From positions 248,001 to 312,000 of the forward strand of contig NZ_QAJP01000003.1 of the NCBI RefSeq assembly GCF_003852535.1: DNA of 64,000 nt. Direction: 5' to 3'. Below, one piece after another: positions 49,031 through 58,106 of this stretch (positions within the stretch are counted from its first letter, which is position 1; every line of letters starts with the position of its first letter). The translations under genes and the position numbers were made by a program. The notes beneath the pieces are model-generated. The model was not told where the DNA came from and ran no database searches. It saw only the letters and a program-made list of their open reading frames with translations. The DNA is from Herminiimonas sp. KBW02. Its GTDB lineage: Bacteria; Pseudomonadota; Gammaproteobacteria; Burkholderiales; Burkholderiaceae_D.

Positions 49031-49732
49031 ATGCCTAACGATTTTGTATCTCGCTCGGAATCGGCCACACCCGCCTTGGGAAACCAGAGAATACGTGCAC
49101 GTGAACCGGTTGGGCGCTCATTTGGTTCTGTGCGCGGAAAGTTCCCTTCGCAAAAAATGGGCCGAATGATTCACTGGGAGAGTCAGCTTGAGCGTGATGC
49201 AGTGTATCTGTTTGAGTTCTCCCCTGGTGTTCTTGCGTACAGAGAACAACCATTCAAAACGTATTACACGTTGGCTGGAAAGACGCGTAGGTATACGCCG
49301 GACTTTGAACTAACACTAGCCAACGAAGAGCTATTGTTAATCGAAGTAAAGCCTATGGAAAAACTACAAGACATAGAAGAGCAACGTCGCTTCGAATGCA
49401 TCTTCGAACATTTTTCCGCACATGGAAAATCGTTCCGTGTTCTTACCGAAATACAAATTCGCCAGTCTGATTTGCTCGACAACTTGCGCATGATGATGCG
49501 CTATCGATGCAAACCATTGACAAAATTTCAGCGGCTGCGCTTTGCTGAGCAATTTACTGGTAGAGACGCCATTTCTTTTGACGAGGTCCGAATTCTTTTC
49601 GGAAGTTGCGAGACAGTATGGATGTTAATTAACGAAGGACTCTTAATCTGTGATCTAAAAGTTGAAGTGGGAGCTGGCACAATTTTCTCGACTTCCGCTA
49701 AAGGAGATTCGTATGAAGACTTTCTCTTTTAA
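49031..49732 (+). CDS. tnsA: TnsA-like transposition endonuclease
   Basis: The 233-residue protein has the TnsA restriction-like nuclease core: IHWESQLERDAVYLFEF (first Glu), YTPDFELTL (Asp) and ELLLIEVKPME (the E-x-K pair). It cuts the 5' strands at the element ends so that the element leaves by cut-and-paste with TnsB. The start at 49031 has GGGGA upstream; an earlier ATG at 48989 does not. Its end overlaps tnsB by 20 bases. Confidence 0.9.
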   Translation: MPNDFVSRSESATPALGNQRIRAREPVGRSFGSVRGKFPSQKMGRMIHWESQLERDAVYLFEFSPGVLAYREQPFKTYYTLAGKTRRYTPDFELTLANEELLLIEVKPMEKLQDIEEQRRFECIFEHFSAHGKSFRVLTEIQIRQSDLLDNLRMMMRYRCKPLTKFQRLRFAEQFTGRDAISFDEVRILFGSCETVWMLINEGLLICDLKVEVGAGTIFSTSAKGDSYEDFLF

Positions 49733-51698
49733 AGTCGGTACATCTCTAAAGATTGATTCTCAAATGTTCAAAATTGAACGGATGCTTGAAGACAGTCAGG
49801 TACAACTTGAAAGCTTGACGGACGGAACATTGATTCGAACTTCTATAGAAGAACTTCTAAAAGGTTATGCGGACAAGAGAATTATTTTTGTAGAAAAATT
49901 GTCAGAAAAGCAGATCCCGGAGTTGCCATTGAACCGTTCAATTTCAACTTTCGCAGAGCCAATTCAAGCGAATGCAATACGAAAAAAGAGATACCTCGAC
50001 TTCATTCTTGGGATGGGTCCTTTTGTATCAACAAAAGACATTCTCGATCAACAGATATCTGAATTTGCGAAGAGCATTAATGATGTAAATCCTCCATCAT
50101 CAATTTCTGTATATAGATGGCATCGAGAGTTGTTACGTCATCATGGCGATTATCGCGCGCTCATAGATAGACATGATCGTAAGGGTGGTTTGGGAAGCAG
50201 ACTTCATCCTGGTACATGCACAGTTGTACAAGACGTGATCGATGAAATTTATCTATCAGAACAAAGAAACTCAGGCGAGACAGTATTCTATGAAGTCGTC
50301 TATCGCATCAACAAGTTAAATGAGTTCCTCGATGAAAGAGAGAAACTACCGGTGCCAAGTAAGTCGACGATCAATCGTGCTATCGCTAGTCTAGACCACT
50401 ATGAAAAGACAGCCGCTCGTTTCGGTGCCCGCTATGCACAAATGAAGTACCGGACGAGTGGTCAAGGAATTAGAGCAACTCGTATTCTCGAATGTGTGGA
50501 AATTGACCATACCCCTCTCGATCTCTTTATTATCGACGACGTGACAGGCTTGCCGTCGGGGAGACCAACCGTTACGGTGGCCATCGATAAATACTCAAAG
50601 ATGTTGGTCGGATTGCATGTCGGATTCTCTGGCCCGTCATTAGAAGCCGTATTCGCCTGTCTCAGACATGCTTTAACTCCCAAAACATACATCAAGGAAA
50701 GCTATCCGGAGATAGAAGGAGATTGGCCATGTCACGGACATATTGAAACGCTCGTTTGTGATAACGGGCTTGAATTTCACAGCAAAGAGCTTGAGCGGGT
50801 CGCGCTGGAGGTTGGTGTGTCAATGCAATACTGCCCCAAAAGACAGGCTTATTACAAAGGTTCTGTAGAGCGGTTTTTGAAGACGCTCAATTACCAGTTT
50901 TCAAGAGAGATACCAGGGCATAGCTTCCCTAAATGGTTTCATCGGGAAGACTATGATCCGCAAAAACATGCCTTAGTTACCTTTGACAAGTTGATGAGGC
51001 TCTTGCACAAATGGATTGTCGATATATATGCACGACAACTGCACCGAGGCATCAACACGTCCCCCTATAAAAAATGGCAAGATGGCGCCAAATCTGTGCC
51101 ACCTAAACTGTTGACAGATTTGAATAGGCTGGACGTTTCTCTGGGACGTACATGCGAGCGCGTTATCTGGCATTACGGTATTGAGCTGCACAATATCCGA
51201 TACAACGACAATGCACTCTTAGTGCTCCGCCGTCAGCACGGCGAAAAGAAGAAGTTTCAAGTTAGATTTTACTTTGACGATATCTCGGTCATTCACGTCA
51301 TTGACCCGTTAACAAAACAAACCATAGCAGTTCCTGCATTAGCGCAAGATTACGCGCGTGGCCTAACAATGGAGCAACACCGTCTAATCGGAATTCGCGC
51401 ACGTGACACAAACGCCGGCGTTATTGACATCACTTCGCTCGCCCGAGCCAAGCATGAAATTCGCCAGTTCATTGATGAGTTATCAATCGACAAATCCCAA
51501 CGTATTCGGCAGCGAAGCGCCAGAATAAAAGCTATTAAACAAAAAAAACAGCCGAACTTTCTTGATGATTCAATTGCCAAGGAAAACGTTCGCAGGGCTC
51601 CGCCACCCCCCTCCGCTCATATCGAGAACGATGAGTTGCCAGACTTCGGCTCTGCCGTCTTCACACGTCGTTCTAAAACAAAGGGTAGTCAATCATGA
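49713..51698 (+). CDS. tnsB: TnsB-like DDE transposase
   Basis: The 661-residue integrase-superfamily transposase has the three catalytic acids at about 265 (VEIDHTPLD), 349 (LVCDNGLEF) and 386 (KGSVERFLK). N-terminal helix-turn-helix regions bind the end repeats, and a C-terminal basic tail interacts with TnsC. The start at 49713 follows AAGGAG; the longer frame from 49662 lies inside tnsA. It overlaps tnsC by four bases. Confidence 0.93.
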   Translation: MKTFSFKVGTSLKIDSQMFKIERMLEDSQVQLESLTDGTLIRTSIEELLKGYADKRIIFVEKLSEKQIPELPLNRSISTFAEPIQANAIRKKRYLDFILGMGPFVSTKDILDQQISEFAKSINDVNPPSSISVYRWHRELLRHHGDYRALIDRHDRKGGLGSRLHPGTCTVVQDVIDEIYLSEQRNSGETVFYEVVYRINKLNEFLDEREKLPVPSKSTINRAIASLDHYEKTAARFGARYAQMKYRTSGQGIRATRILECVEIDHTPLDLFIIDDVTGLPSGRPTVTVAIDKYSKMLVGLHVGFSGPSLEAVFACLRHALTPKTYIKESYPEIEGDWPCHGHIETLVCDNGLEFHSKELERVALEVGVSMQYCPKRQAYYKGSVERFLKTLNYQFSREIPGHSFPKWFHREDYDPQKHALVTFDKLMRLLHKWIVDIYARQLHRGINTSPYKKWQDGAKSVPPKLLTDLNRLDVSLGRTCERVIWHYGIELHNIRYNDNALLVLRRQHGEKKKFQVRFYFDDISVIHVIDPLTKQTIAVPALAQDYARGLTMEQHRLIGIRARDTNAGVIDITSLARAKHEIRQFIDELSIDKSQRIRQRSARIKAIKQKKQPNFLDDSIAKENVRRAPPPPSAHIENDELPDFGSAVFTRRSKTKGSQS

Positions 51699-52681
51699 GA
51701 AAGCACAAAGATGCTATAGGCTTCTTCGATGAACTCAGGGCGGTGGAGAACATTCTAATACCTCACAGCGGTTTTACAAAAGTGATGTCTCGTTTGAGAA
51801 AGGCCATCGAGTTCTCGCAACAGGGTGCGGAGCCTCGACATACATTGTTGGTTGGCGAATCGGGAACTGGAAAGACCTGGCTGGCACAGCACTTCGCGTC
51901 ACTGTATCCGCCAAGGCTTAATCCAGATGATGTCATAGGTCCTATTCCGGTTCTAATTGTAGAAACACCCGCCATTCCATCTTTGAAAGGGCTCGCGGAG
52001 GCGATGTTAATGGCGCTTGGAGATCCATTGTTTTTCAAAGGAACGGCGGCCGAAAAGCGAAATCGAGCTCTTGATCTATTAAGGCGGCGCAATGTTGAAT
52101 TTCTAGTCCTAGATGAATTTCAACATTTTCTCGACCATGGGAAATTTGATTCACTTATTGCCGTGTCCGATTGGCTGAAACGCTTCATTGATGATGCTAG
52201 CGTGCCCTGTTTGCTGATGGGCTTGCCACGATGTGAGGGGATTCTTCAGGTTAACGAACAACTGCGTCGTCGGTTTTCATCTCGTCTGAAGCTATCTGCA
52301 TTCTCATTAGACACAATGGAGGGAGAGCGGGAGTTTCGAGCGTTAGTACATCAGATCGATAAATCGCTTCCTACCAGCGAGTTATCAAAACTCGCAGATG
52401 TGGATATGGCCAGGCGGCTTTACTTTGCGAGCAATGGTCTTATCGGTTATCTACGCCCGTTGATCACGGCAGCTTATGAGTTAATGGTTATCGAAAAAGC
52501 GAGCAAATTGGATGCGACTATATTTGAACAAACCTTTATCGATGTAATTTGGAAGGACGGTCTGAAGTCGCTTAATCCCTTCAACAAAGCTTTCCAATTC
52601 AGGCAATTGAATCAAATTGGTGAGCCGTTTGCACCGGCGCCAGTACATGTTCGAAGTGTACGCGCTCGTTATCGCTCATGA
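51695..52681 (+). CDS. tnsC: TnsC-like AAA+ transposition regulator
   Basis: The 328-residue ATPase has Walker A GESGTGKT (54-61) and Walker B FLVLDEFQHF (D140, E141). It links target recognition by TniQ to the transposase. It overlaps tnsB and tniQ by four bases each, so the module is one translationally coupled operon. Confidence 0.93.
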   Translation: MRKHKDAIGFFDELRAVENILIPHSGFTKVMSRLRKAIEFSQQGAEPRHTLLVGESGTGKTWLAQHFASLYPPRLNPDDVIGPIPVLIVETPAIPSLKGLAEAMLMALGDPLFFKGTAAEKRNRALDLLRRRNVEFLVLDEFQHFLDHGKFDSLIAVSDWLKRFIDDASVPCLLMGLPRCEGILQVNEQLRRRFSSRLKLSAFSLDTMEGEREFRALVHQIDKSLPTSELSKLADVDMARRLYFASNGLIGYLRPLITAAYELMVIEKASKLDATIFEQTFIDVIWKDGLKSLNPFNKAFQFRQLNQIGEPFAPAPVHVRSVRARYRS

Positions 52682-54492
52682 AGAGATCAACACTGCATCC
52701 AATAAAGGCAGAACAAGGGGAAAGCTTGAGAGGCTATCTTCTTAGATTGAGTACGGCTTATGGTTGGCCAGGCATGGGTTGGTTAAAAGAACTGCCTGAA
52801 GAGGTCCGACGGTTACGTACCATGATAGGAGTCTCTGTGCATGGCAGGATACCGTCATGGCTTCGAGAGCGGGGAGCGGCGCTTTTGTCAGGAGACCTAA
52901 GTCATCACCACTATCTGGGAAAGCTTTCACGTTGTTGTCCCGACTGCCTTATCGAATATCCATTCTGGAGGATTGAATGGGAACATATCTTCTATACCGT
53001 CTGTCATGTTCATCGGCATCTACTTCGTGATCAGTGCCCTGAATGCAATGCTTACCTAACATGGGACCGTCCCAGTCTTACCCATTGTAGATGTGGTTCC
53101 TCAATACTTAGTTGGCGTAGTGCCGATGTTCTGACTGACGAATCCCAGTTATGCGCTGCTATATCAAAGAGAATCCTTTACGAATGTGGTCTTCAAGCTT
53201 CCTGGGAAGGGAATACGGAAATAGATACGCTAAAAGTGCTGAATCTTCATGCGTTAGTGCGTTTGATATTTACATTTGGTACTTATGTAGATAGAGGAAA
53301 AAATTTAGGTACCGGCCTAGCTAAATTTAGCAAGGTGAGTGATGCACACAAAATGACCCGACTTACCTCAATTGCAATAACGAATTGGCCATTCAACTTT
53401 TACGAGTTCTTAAAAGAAAACATCTCATTTGATCTGAGAACAAAAACAGCAAAGCAATTTGCTAAATTTTCGAGACTAGTTCGCAAACAGGCCAGAAAGA
53501 ACGGGGAACTTGATTTCATCGCAAGAGAACTTCAAGACTATTTGGCGAAGTATGGTGCGCGACTACTGGACCGCAGAAATAGCTGGGCGACTAGAGAACA
53601 GAGAGTAGAACAGCGTTACATGCCAGGAACACTTGCAGCAAAGATTTTAGGGGTTAAGAGAGCGGTTATTGCCGACCTGGTACAGAAAGAGATTTTGGTT
53701 GGTTACAGTATCAAAACTAATAAACGGAGTTATCTCGTCATTGAGCGAAGTTCGCTTAATAAAGCTAAGTACTATCGGACGAATATGCTCACATTCACTG
53801 ATGTGATCGCCATATTAAACCTATCGCGCAGACGTACGAATGACCTAGTAGGGGCAGGCATTTTGGATGAAACACGCGAAAGAGGTATACGAATATTTTG
53901 TAAAACCCAAGTTCAGAAATTGGTCGAGACCTTATCTATTCCTAAAAAATTGCACTCGCCCGAAAATACGCCCATTTCAATGGGGTCCGTGTTAAAGAGC
54001 CACATAGCTTCAGGAAAAGAATTTGTTTTAATGATGCGTGCGATTCTTTCCGGTGATATATCAACCATCGGTACGCCGGAATCGAAAGATGGTATTGCGG
54101 GGGTCCTACTGGATCGTACGGAATACTATGATTGGCGATCTCGTTTCACTTTATGCCAGGGAGATGAGCAATGGACTCTTCCCCAATTAGCCAAGAAATT
54201 GGGGTTCAAACAACAGGTTATTTATCATCTTGCCGGCTCAGGATTGTTGCAATCGCTAACGCAAAAATCTGGGAGAAGGAAATACAGAGTTGTTACCCTT
54301 GCAGCCCTAAATGAATTTGAGGATAAATACATATCTTCGGCGCAACTCGCAAAGCTTCGCAATACTTCGCCAAAATTTATCATCAAGAATTTAATGACAG
54401 AAGGAATCGTGCCAATTTCTGGCCCTTCCATAGATGGTTGTCGACAGTACTTTTACAAAAAAAATGATGTCGCACTCATGCGGGTCTTGTAG
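52678..54492 (+). CDS. tniQ: TniQ/TnsD-family target-selection protein
   Basis: The 604-residue protein starts with a TniQ domain (GESLRGYLLRLSTAYGW) and zinc ligands (C87, C90, C120, C123, C137, C139, with H110 and H113). The long C-terminal part contains several helix-turn-helix-like segments (FTDVIAILNLSRRRTNDLV, LPQLAKKLGFKQQVIYHLAG). The length is in the TnsD range, longer than short TniQ proteins of CRISPR-guided elements, which suggests recognition of a fixed chromosomal site. No CRISPR or cas gene is in the window. Confidence 0.88.
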   Translation: MKRSTLHPIKAEQGESLRGYLLRLSTAYGWPGMGWLKELPEEVRRLRTMIGVSVHGRIPSWLRERGAALLSGDLSHHHYLGKLSRCCPDCLIEYPFWRIEWEHIFYTVCHVHRHLLRDQCPECNAYLTWDRPSLTHCRCGSSILSWRSADVLTDESQLCAAISKRILYECGLQASWEGNTEIDTLKVLNLHALVRLIFTFGTYVDRGKNLGTGLAKFSKVSDAHKMTRLTSIAITNWPFNFYEFLKENISFDLRTKTAKQFAKFSRLVRKQARKNGELDFIARELQDYLAKYGARLLDRRNSWATREQRVEQRYMPGTLAAKILGVKRAVIADLVQKEILVGYSIKTNKRSYLVIERSSLNKAKYYRTNMLTFTDVIAILNLSRRRTNDLVGAGILDETRERGIRIFCKTQVQKLVETLSIPKKLHSPENTPISMGSVLKSHIASGKEFVLMMRAILSGDISTIGTPESKDGIAGVLLDRTEYYDWRSRFTLCQGDEQWTLPQLAKKLGFKQQVIYHLAGSGLLQSLTQKSGRRKYRVVTLAALNEFEDKYISSAQLAKLRNTSPKFIIKNLMTEGIVPISGPSIDGCRQYFYKKNDVALMRVL

Positions 54493-54523
54493 TGGCTTAC
54501 ATATCGAAAGATGGCTTTATACA

Positions 54524-54988
54524 ATGCGAATTTTTATTGATACAGAATTTAGTGATTTCGTTAACCCTGAGCTGATAAGTATTGGTTTGGTTGCAGAGTG
54601 TGGGGAAGATGAATTTTATGCTGAGCTTCCAGTAGATCTGAGCCGCTGTAACAATTTCGTTCTTGCCATAGTCCTTCCTCAATTATGTCATCTGCCAGGC
54701 GTCTTATATGATCGATCACAATTGCAGATGCGTTTAATTGAATGGCTTAATAAATATGAGAAGGAAGCTCCAATTATCATTTCATACGACTACGAAGGAG
54801 ATTGGATTCTATTCTGTGATTTGATCGGTAATGATATTCCTGAGTGGATTTCAGGTGAGAATATCTATCCATATATTGATCCCGTGGCTTTGCATCGGTT
54901 CTTTATCGAGAGGAAACTGAAAGATCATCATGCATTGAATGATGCTAAAGCTAATCGCTATGCTTACACGCGAAGTGAATGCGAATAA
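54524..54988 (+). CDS. DEDDh 3'-5' exonuclease-like protein
   Basis: The 154-residue protein has the exonuclease pattern: MRIFIDTEFSDF (D6, E8), ISYDYEGDW (D93 or nearby) and DHHALNDAKANRYA (H135 or H136, D140). It resembles the short stand-alone RNase T-like family typified by mycobacterial Rv2179c. It follows tniQ after 31 bases and may be cargo of the element. The ATG at 54524 is chosen; a longer frame from 54434 overlaps tniQ. Confidence 0.75.
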   Translation: MRIFIDTEFSDFVNPELISIGLVAECGEDEFYAELPVDLSRCNNFVLAIVLPQLCHLPGVLYDRSQLQMRLIEWLNKYEKEAPIIISYDYEGDWILFCDLIGNDIPEWISGENIYPYIDPVALHRFFIERKLKDHHALNDAKANRYAYTRSECE

Positions 54989-55019
54989 TCAAGATATAAG
55001 TGATAAAGGACAGCCAAAT

Positions 55020-55208
55020 ATGAGGAGAAGATTTCAAAAAAGATTTCTCTATGCCCGTCTAGTTGCTGAGCATAAAAGCTCAACTCTCGATATAAGACGA
55101 CCGGATAAATTCAATGACCCTCTACAATTCGGTAATGAAATATGGGGGAAGGTCTTGCCCGTCGGTAGAGAGTTTGGCTCTGATCTATACAAAAATCATA
55201 AAAGCTGA
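55020..55208 (+). CDS. Small hypothetical protein, low confidence
   Basis: A 62-residue frame (MRRRFQKRFLYARLVAEHK...) with AAGGA nine bases before the ATG. It is basic and not recognised. It may be a remnant; the following 230 bases hold no gene. Confidence 0.35.
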   Translation: MRRRFQKRFLYARLVAEHKSSTLDIRRPDKFNDPLQFGNEIWGKVLPVGREFGSDLYKNHKS

Positions 55209-55438
55209 ATGTGATGTCAGGATGATATATCCGATTTTCTCAGAGAGCGTATTCTCTTCTGCTGCCGGGTAAAGACTGCTATCCATTCATGTGAACTTGA
55301 AATTTTAATCGCCGTACACTAATGACGTTAACGCTAAGCACTATGTGTATGCCGAAAGCTGGATCTAAACGATCAAAATTTATTAGTTTATTGAGCTGAC
55401 TAAATCTCGAATTGTTTCCGACTATTTTCGAGGTAAGT

Positions 55439-56026
55439 TCAACGTTCATAACCGCGATCGCGATTCAGTTCTTTTTCGTGCAAGAGTTCCATGTTAAGTT
55501 GCCGTTGAAATTCTGATAGCGATAAATATTGTGAAATACTTCCATCGCTATTGATGCCGGCAACCAAACTAAAATCATTCATGCTTAACCCGCCCCCACC
55601 ATTTGAAGCCTTTTTAAATTTTGCAAAGCTCTCAACATAATGCTTAAAAGATTTAAATTCTATTCCGCTCGCTAATACTTCATTAACGTCGTTCTTTTTG
55701 GTGGAACTGAAATAAGTCTGGTAGTTCAGTAGGATACTTGGACGGGTCTTATCTCCCTTGGATCCAAATACGATCAAATGGTGACCATCGCTATTCGATA
55801 ACGCTTGCCTAGCGTTTGTGTAATTTATAAATTTTGCTTTCTCACTATTAATGGAGATTTGATCTTTCTTAAACTCAATCAAGATCCATTTTTCATTTTT
55901 AGAAAAAATTGCATCACCCGCTTGTTCGTGCGTTCCGTCAAGTGGAGAAAGAAACATCCTCTCCATTGCCATTACACTTACTACAAATTTATACTCAACA
56001 GTTTTTTCCCACCAAGTAATACTCAT
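55439..56026 (-). CDS. PD-(D/E)xK-like nuclease candidate
   Basis: The 195-residue protein shows a nuclease-like core: GDAIFSKNEKWILIEFKKD gives D38 ... E51-x-K53. The flanking glutamate and the LIVFGSKGDKTR strand fit the fold. The second half has no recognised domain. Before insertion of the 515-bp element at 56103 it would have lain about 90 bases behind the TIR gene on the same strand and may have been part of that operon. Confidence 0.55.
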   Translation of the reverse strand: MSITWWEKTVEYKFVVSVMAMERMFLSPLDGTHEQAGDAIFSKNEKWILIEFKKDQISINSEKAKFINYTNARQALSNSDGHHLIVFGSKGDKTRPSILLNYQTYFSSTKKNDVNEVLASGIEFKSFKHYVESFAKFKKASNGGGGLSMNDFSLVAGINSDGSISQYLSLSEFQRQLNMELLHEKELNRDRGYER

Positions 56027-56102
56027 TCTCGATATCCTATATTTGGGAGCAATGCTTTTTTACGTACGTTAAATCTTTGCGAGCAGAAAAATTGATCTAA
56101 AC

Positions 56103-56617
56103 TGAGTATTCGCATAAAAATTGCTACCGAATAGCATCGCAAAGTTGCCACTGATGCGCATTGGTCAATGTCTGCTTTCGGCCAAAAGCGGATATCACTT
56201 GGTAGTATCTTGAAGTGCTAACAATTTGAAGCGAGTCATTCAATCCATGAAAACCAAAATTCTATCTTCATCGTTAGAAAGGCTAAAGCCATTCGCACAC
56301 CTAGAACCTATCATTTACGCTTTAATTGAAATTGGTAATAAGCCCACTTCAGTTCCTTGGTTTTCAGTTGACAAAGATGGTTGGTATTGCCAACTCCAGT
56401 ACCCGATAGATTTTGATTATCTAGAAACTAGATTTGAGTTCCCCCCTTCAATAAATATTTCGCGAGGGAGCGGCGGTATTTTGGATACTTTGACGTGGAC
56501 TGAAATTAATACGAAGTGACGCCAGCATTAACTAATGCGAATAGGTGGCACTGTTGAGATGCGACTAGGTGGCAACTTTGCTTTGCTAACTAATGCCAAC
56601 CTTCATGCGAATACTCA
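56103..56617. mobile_element. 515-bp non-autonomous insertion element with target duplication
   Basis: The ends are perfect 13-bp inverted repeats, TGAGTATTCGCAT (56103-56115) and ATGCGAATACTCA (56605-56617), flanked on both sides by CTAAAC (56097-56102, 56618-56623), a 6-bp target duplication. Homology of the ends extends inward (GCAAAGTTGCCAC at about 56138-56150; GTGGCAACTTTGC at about 56569-56581), and the right end has two copies of ATGCGA(A/C)TAGGTGGCA. Multiple internal terminal repeats recall IS21-type ends. No transposase gene is inside, so an outside enzyme must act. Confidence 0.85.
56247..56519 (+). CDS. Passenger ORF of the 515-bp element, 90 residues
   Basis: The product begins MKTKILSSSLERLKPFAHLE and contains VPWFSVDKDGWYCQLQYP, a Trp/Tyr-rich small domain. 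The family is not recognised. No clear ribosome site is visible. Lying wholly between the inverted ends, it is either the captured cargo of the element or leftover DNA. Confidence 0.45.
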   Translation: MKTKILSSSLERLKPFAHLEPIIYALIEIGNKPTSVPWFSVDKDGWYCQLQYPIDFDYLETRFEFPPSINISRGSGGILDTLTWTEINTK

Positions 56618-56630
56618 CTAAACAGAGCAT

Positions 56631-57533
56631 TTACTTCATTACTTTGTTCCAGTCAATATTGTGACCTGCGGCATTTAGCTCTCGGCCTAGGGCCGTCTTC
56701 CAGCCATTTCCTACATCCATGGCTTCCCATACAACACCGGCAAAATCACTTGGTATCTCTACCTCGCTTCGCTTAAGGGCACATACATTTTCACGCCCCA
56801 ACTTACCAATGAAGTAGCCTAGTTCTAGAAGCACGTTTTGCCTAGTACGCGGTTCTAACTCGATATCGTTTTTCGCTTTACCTAAATCGTCTGGGGTAAG
56901 GAGAACAACGGCAAAACTTACATCACTATTGGCTTCAACCTTCTCAATAACCGTACGCCCTCTATTGGCCTGTTCGTGAAGAATTATCGGATTTAACCCT
57001 ATACTGCTGAGAAATCGAGCAACGGTTTCCCGTGCTTCGCCATCATGACCATGAACGATAAAAATTTTATTCGATTTTGATTGCATTAGCTTTGGACTAA
57101 GGCTCCCATGATTTATGACATAAGTTTTATAGTCCCTAGCGAATGGAATTATTACTTGTCGGGTGAATGCTTGTAGTCCAGCGATTACTTTTCGACCTGA
57201 GTAGAAAAATTGATTGCAAAAATTAAGTGCATAGTCTGGGTCAGCTGCAAATTTGTCCAACAATATTAAAGTCAGACCTAGAATTTTTTCAGGTTCATCC
57301 GGCCAAACAAGTTGATGACTGCCGACCATGCTTCCACCAGTCGTTTCACTTTCATGTATGAAGGCGTCGAAATCCACATTGGTAATTAGTGAGCGATTTA
57401 TTTCCTCCAAACTAGGATGATGTAAAAGGCGCACGAGCGCTTTTAATGGCCGCTCAAATGATTGTTGCTGTGCGGCTTGTATATCAAGAATTGCATTATT
57501 GATTTGTAGGAATAAATCTAAATCGTCAGACAT
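56631..57533 (-). CDS. TIR-like nucleotide-binding domain protein, probable defence effector
   Basis: The 300-residue protein has a helical N-terminal half (about 1-150) and a C-terminal TIR-like domain (about 156-285): NKIFIVHGHDGEARETVARFL, EQANRGRTVIEKVE, FAVVLLTPDDLG and NVLLELGYFIGKLGREN, with the catalytic-type Glu in LLELGYF (E237). This is the pattern of the PF10137-like TIR group found in CBASS and related systems, which degrade NAD+. No cyclase gene is nearby. It overlaps the 94-residue gene upstream by eight bases. Confidence 0.82.
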   Translation of the reverse strand: MSDDLDLFLQINNAILDIQAAQQQSFERPLKALVRLLHHPSLEEINRSLITNVDFDAFIHESETTGGSMVGSHQLVWPDEPEKILGLTLILLDKFAADPDYALNFCNQFFYSGRKVIAGLQAFTRQVIIPFARDYKTYVINHGSLSPKLMQSKSNKIFIVHGHDGEARETVARFLSSIGLNPIILHEQANRGRTVIEKVEANSDVSFAVVLLTPDDLGKAKNDIELEPRTRQNVLLELGYFIGKLGRENVCALKRSEVEIPSDFAGVVWEAMDVGNGWKTALGRELNAAGHNIDWNKVMK

Positions 57534-57810
57534 CTGTACTCCCTAAACGTATTGCGGCTGCCCGATCGATAATTGCCTCTCGATAATGCTCTTTCATCTG
57601 TTCGGCGAGTGGGCCAATAAAGGAGTTGTCAGCATACTCCCCGAGCTTTTCATTGATTATCGTCTCAACACTTAAGATCGCGGCTTCAATACTTGCAGGG
57701 TCATTGGCATCAAAGGTTACTGTGCCGAGCTCGCCATCCAAAGTTTCAAGTGCCATTTCTGCATTTTTTAGTTCTTGGCTTAGCTCATCAAGCCCAGTAA
57801 TTTTAATCAT
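57526..57810 (-). CDS. 94-residue partner of the TIR protein
   Basis: An acidic helical protein starting MIKITGLDELSQELKNAEMA, with SFIGPLAEQMKEHYREAI near the end. Its stop overlaps the TIR start, a clear two-gene unit. The family is not recognised; it may be a sensor or an inhibitor of the TIR enzyme. Confidence 0.65.
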   Translation of the reverse strand: MIKITGLDELSQELKNAEMALETLDGELGTVTFDANDPASIEAAILSVETIINEKLGEYADNSFIGPLAEQMKEHYREAIIDRAAAIRLGSTDV

Positions 57811-57848
57811 GAGATTTAGAGTAAATAGTAAGTATTAAATTTGGGGAG

Positions 57849-57876
57849 GAAGCCAACTTAGAGTTGGCTTCTTTTT
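57849..57876 (+). terminator. Strong hairpin with T tract on the plus strand
   Basis: GAAGCCAAC and GTTGGCTTC with a five-base loop, followed by TTTTT. Genes on both sides are on the minus strand, so as drawn it would stop only antisense transcription. Confidence 0.6.
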
Positions 57877-57886
57877 GGGTTGGCTT

Positions 57887-58102
57887 TCATTTTCTTCGTA
57901 GGGCACGTGCAATGGTAACAATGCCAAAGACAAACAAAATCAGGGGGAATCCCCATGAAACGTCTTTGGATATCCAGCCCATTCGTTCTGCTATGAGCAA
58001 TGCACCTGCAGCTAAGGCAAAAATACCAACACCTAAACCCTCCCATAAAAGAGGACTAGTAAGGTTGGTTTCGGACCCTGCTTCATTTGATTCGATCGCC
58101 AT
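57887..58102 (-). CDS. Small two-helix membrane protein
   Basis: The 71-residue product (MAIESNEAGSE...) has two hydrophobic helices (VGIFALAAGALLIAERMGWI and GFPLILFVFGIVTIARAL) and a basic end. It starts four bases after the stop of the DUF2188 gene; an earlier start at 58165 would overlap it. Confidence 0.65.
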   Translation of the reverse strand: MAIESNEAGSETNLTSPLLWEGLGVGIFALAAGALLIAERMGWISKDVSWGFPLILFVFGIVTIARALRRK

Positions 58103-58106
58103 ATTA

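Noticed and set aside
56103-56617. Element as the end of the Tn7-like transposon
   Set aside because: Both ends, with their own target duplication, lie within 515 bases, so it is a separate insertion.
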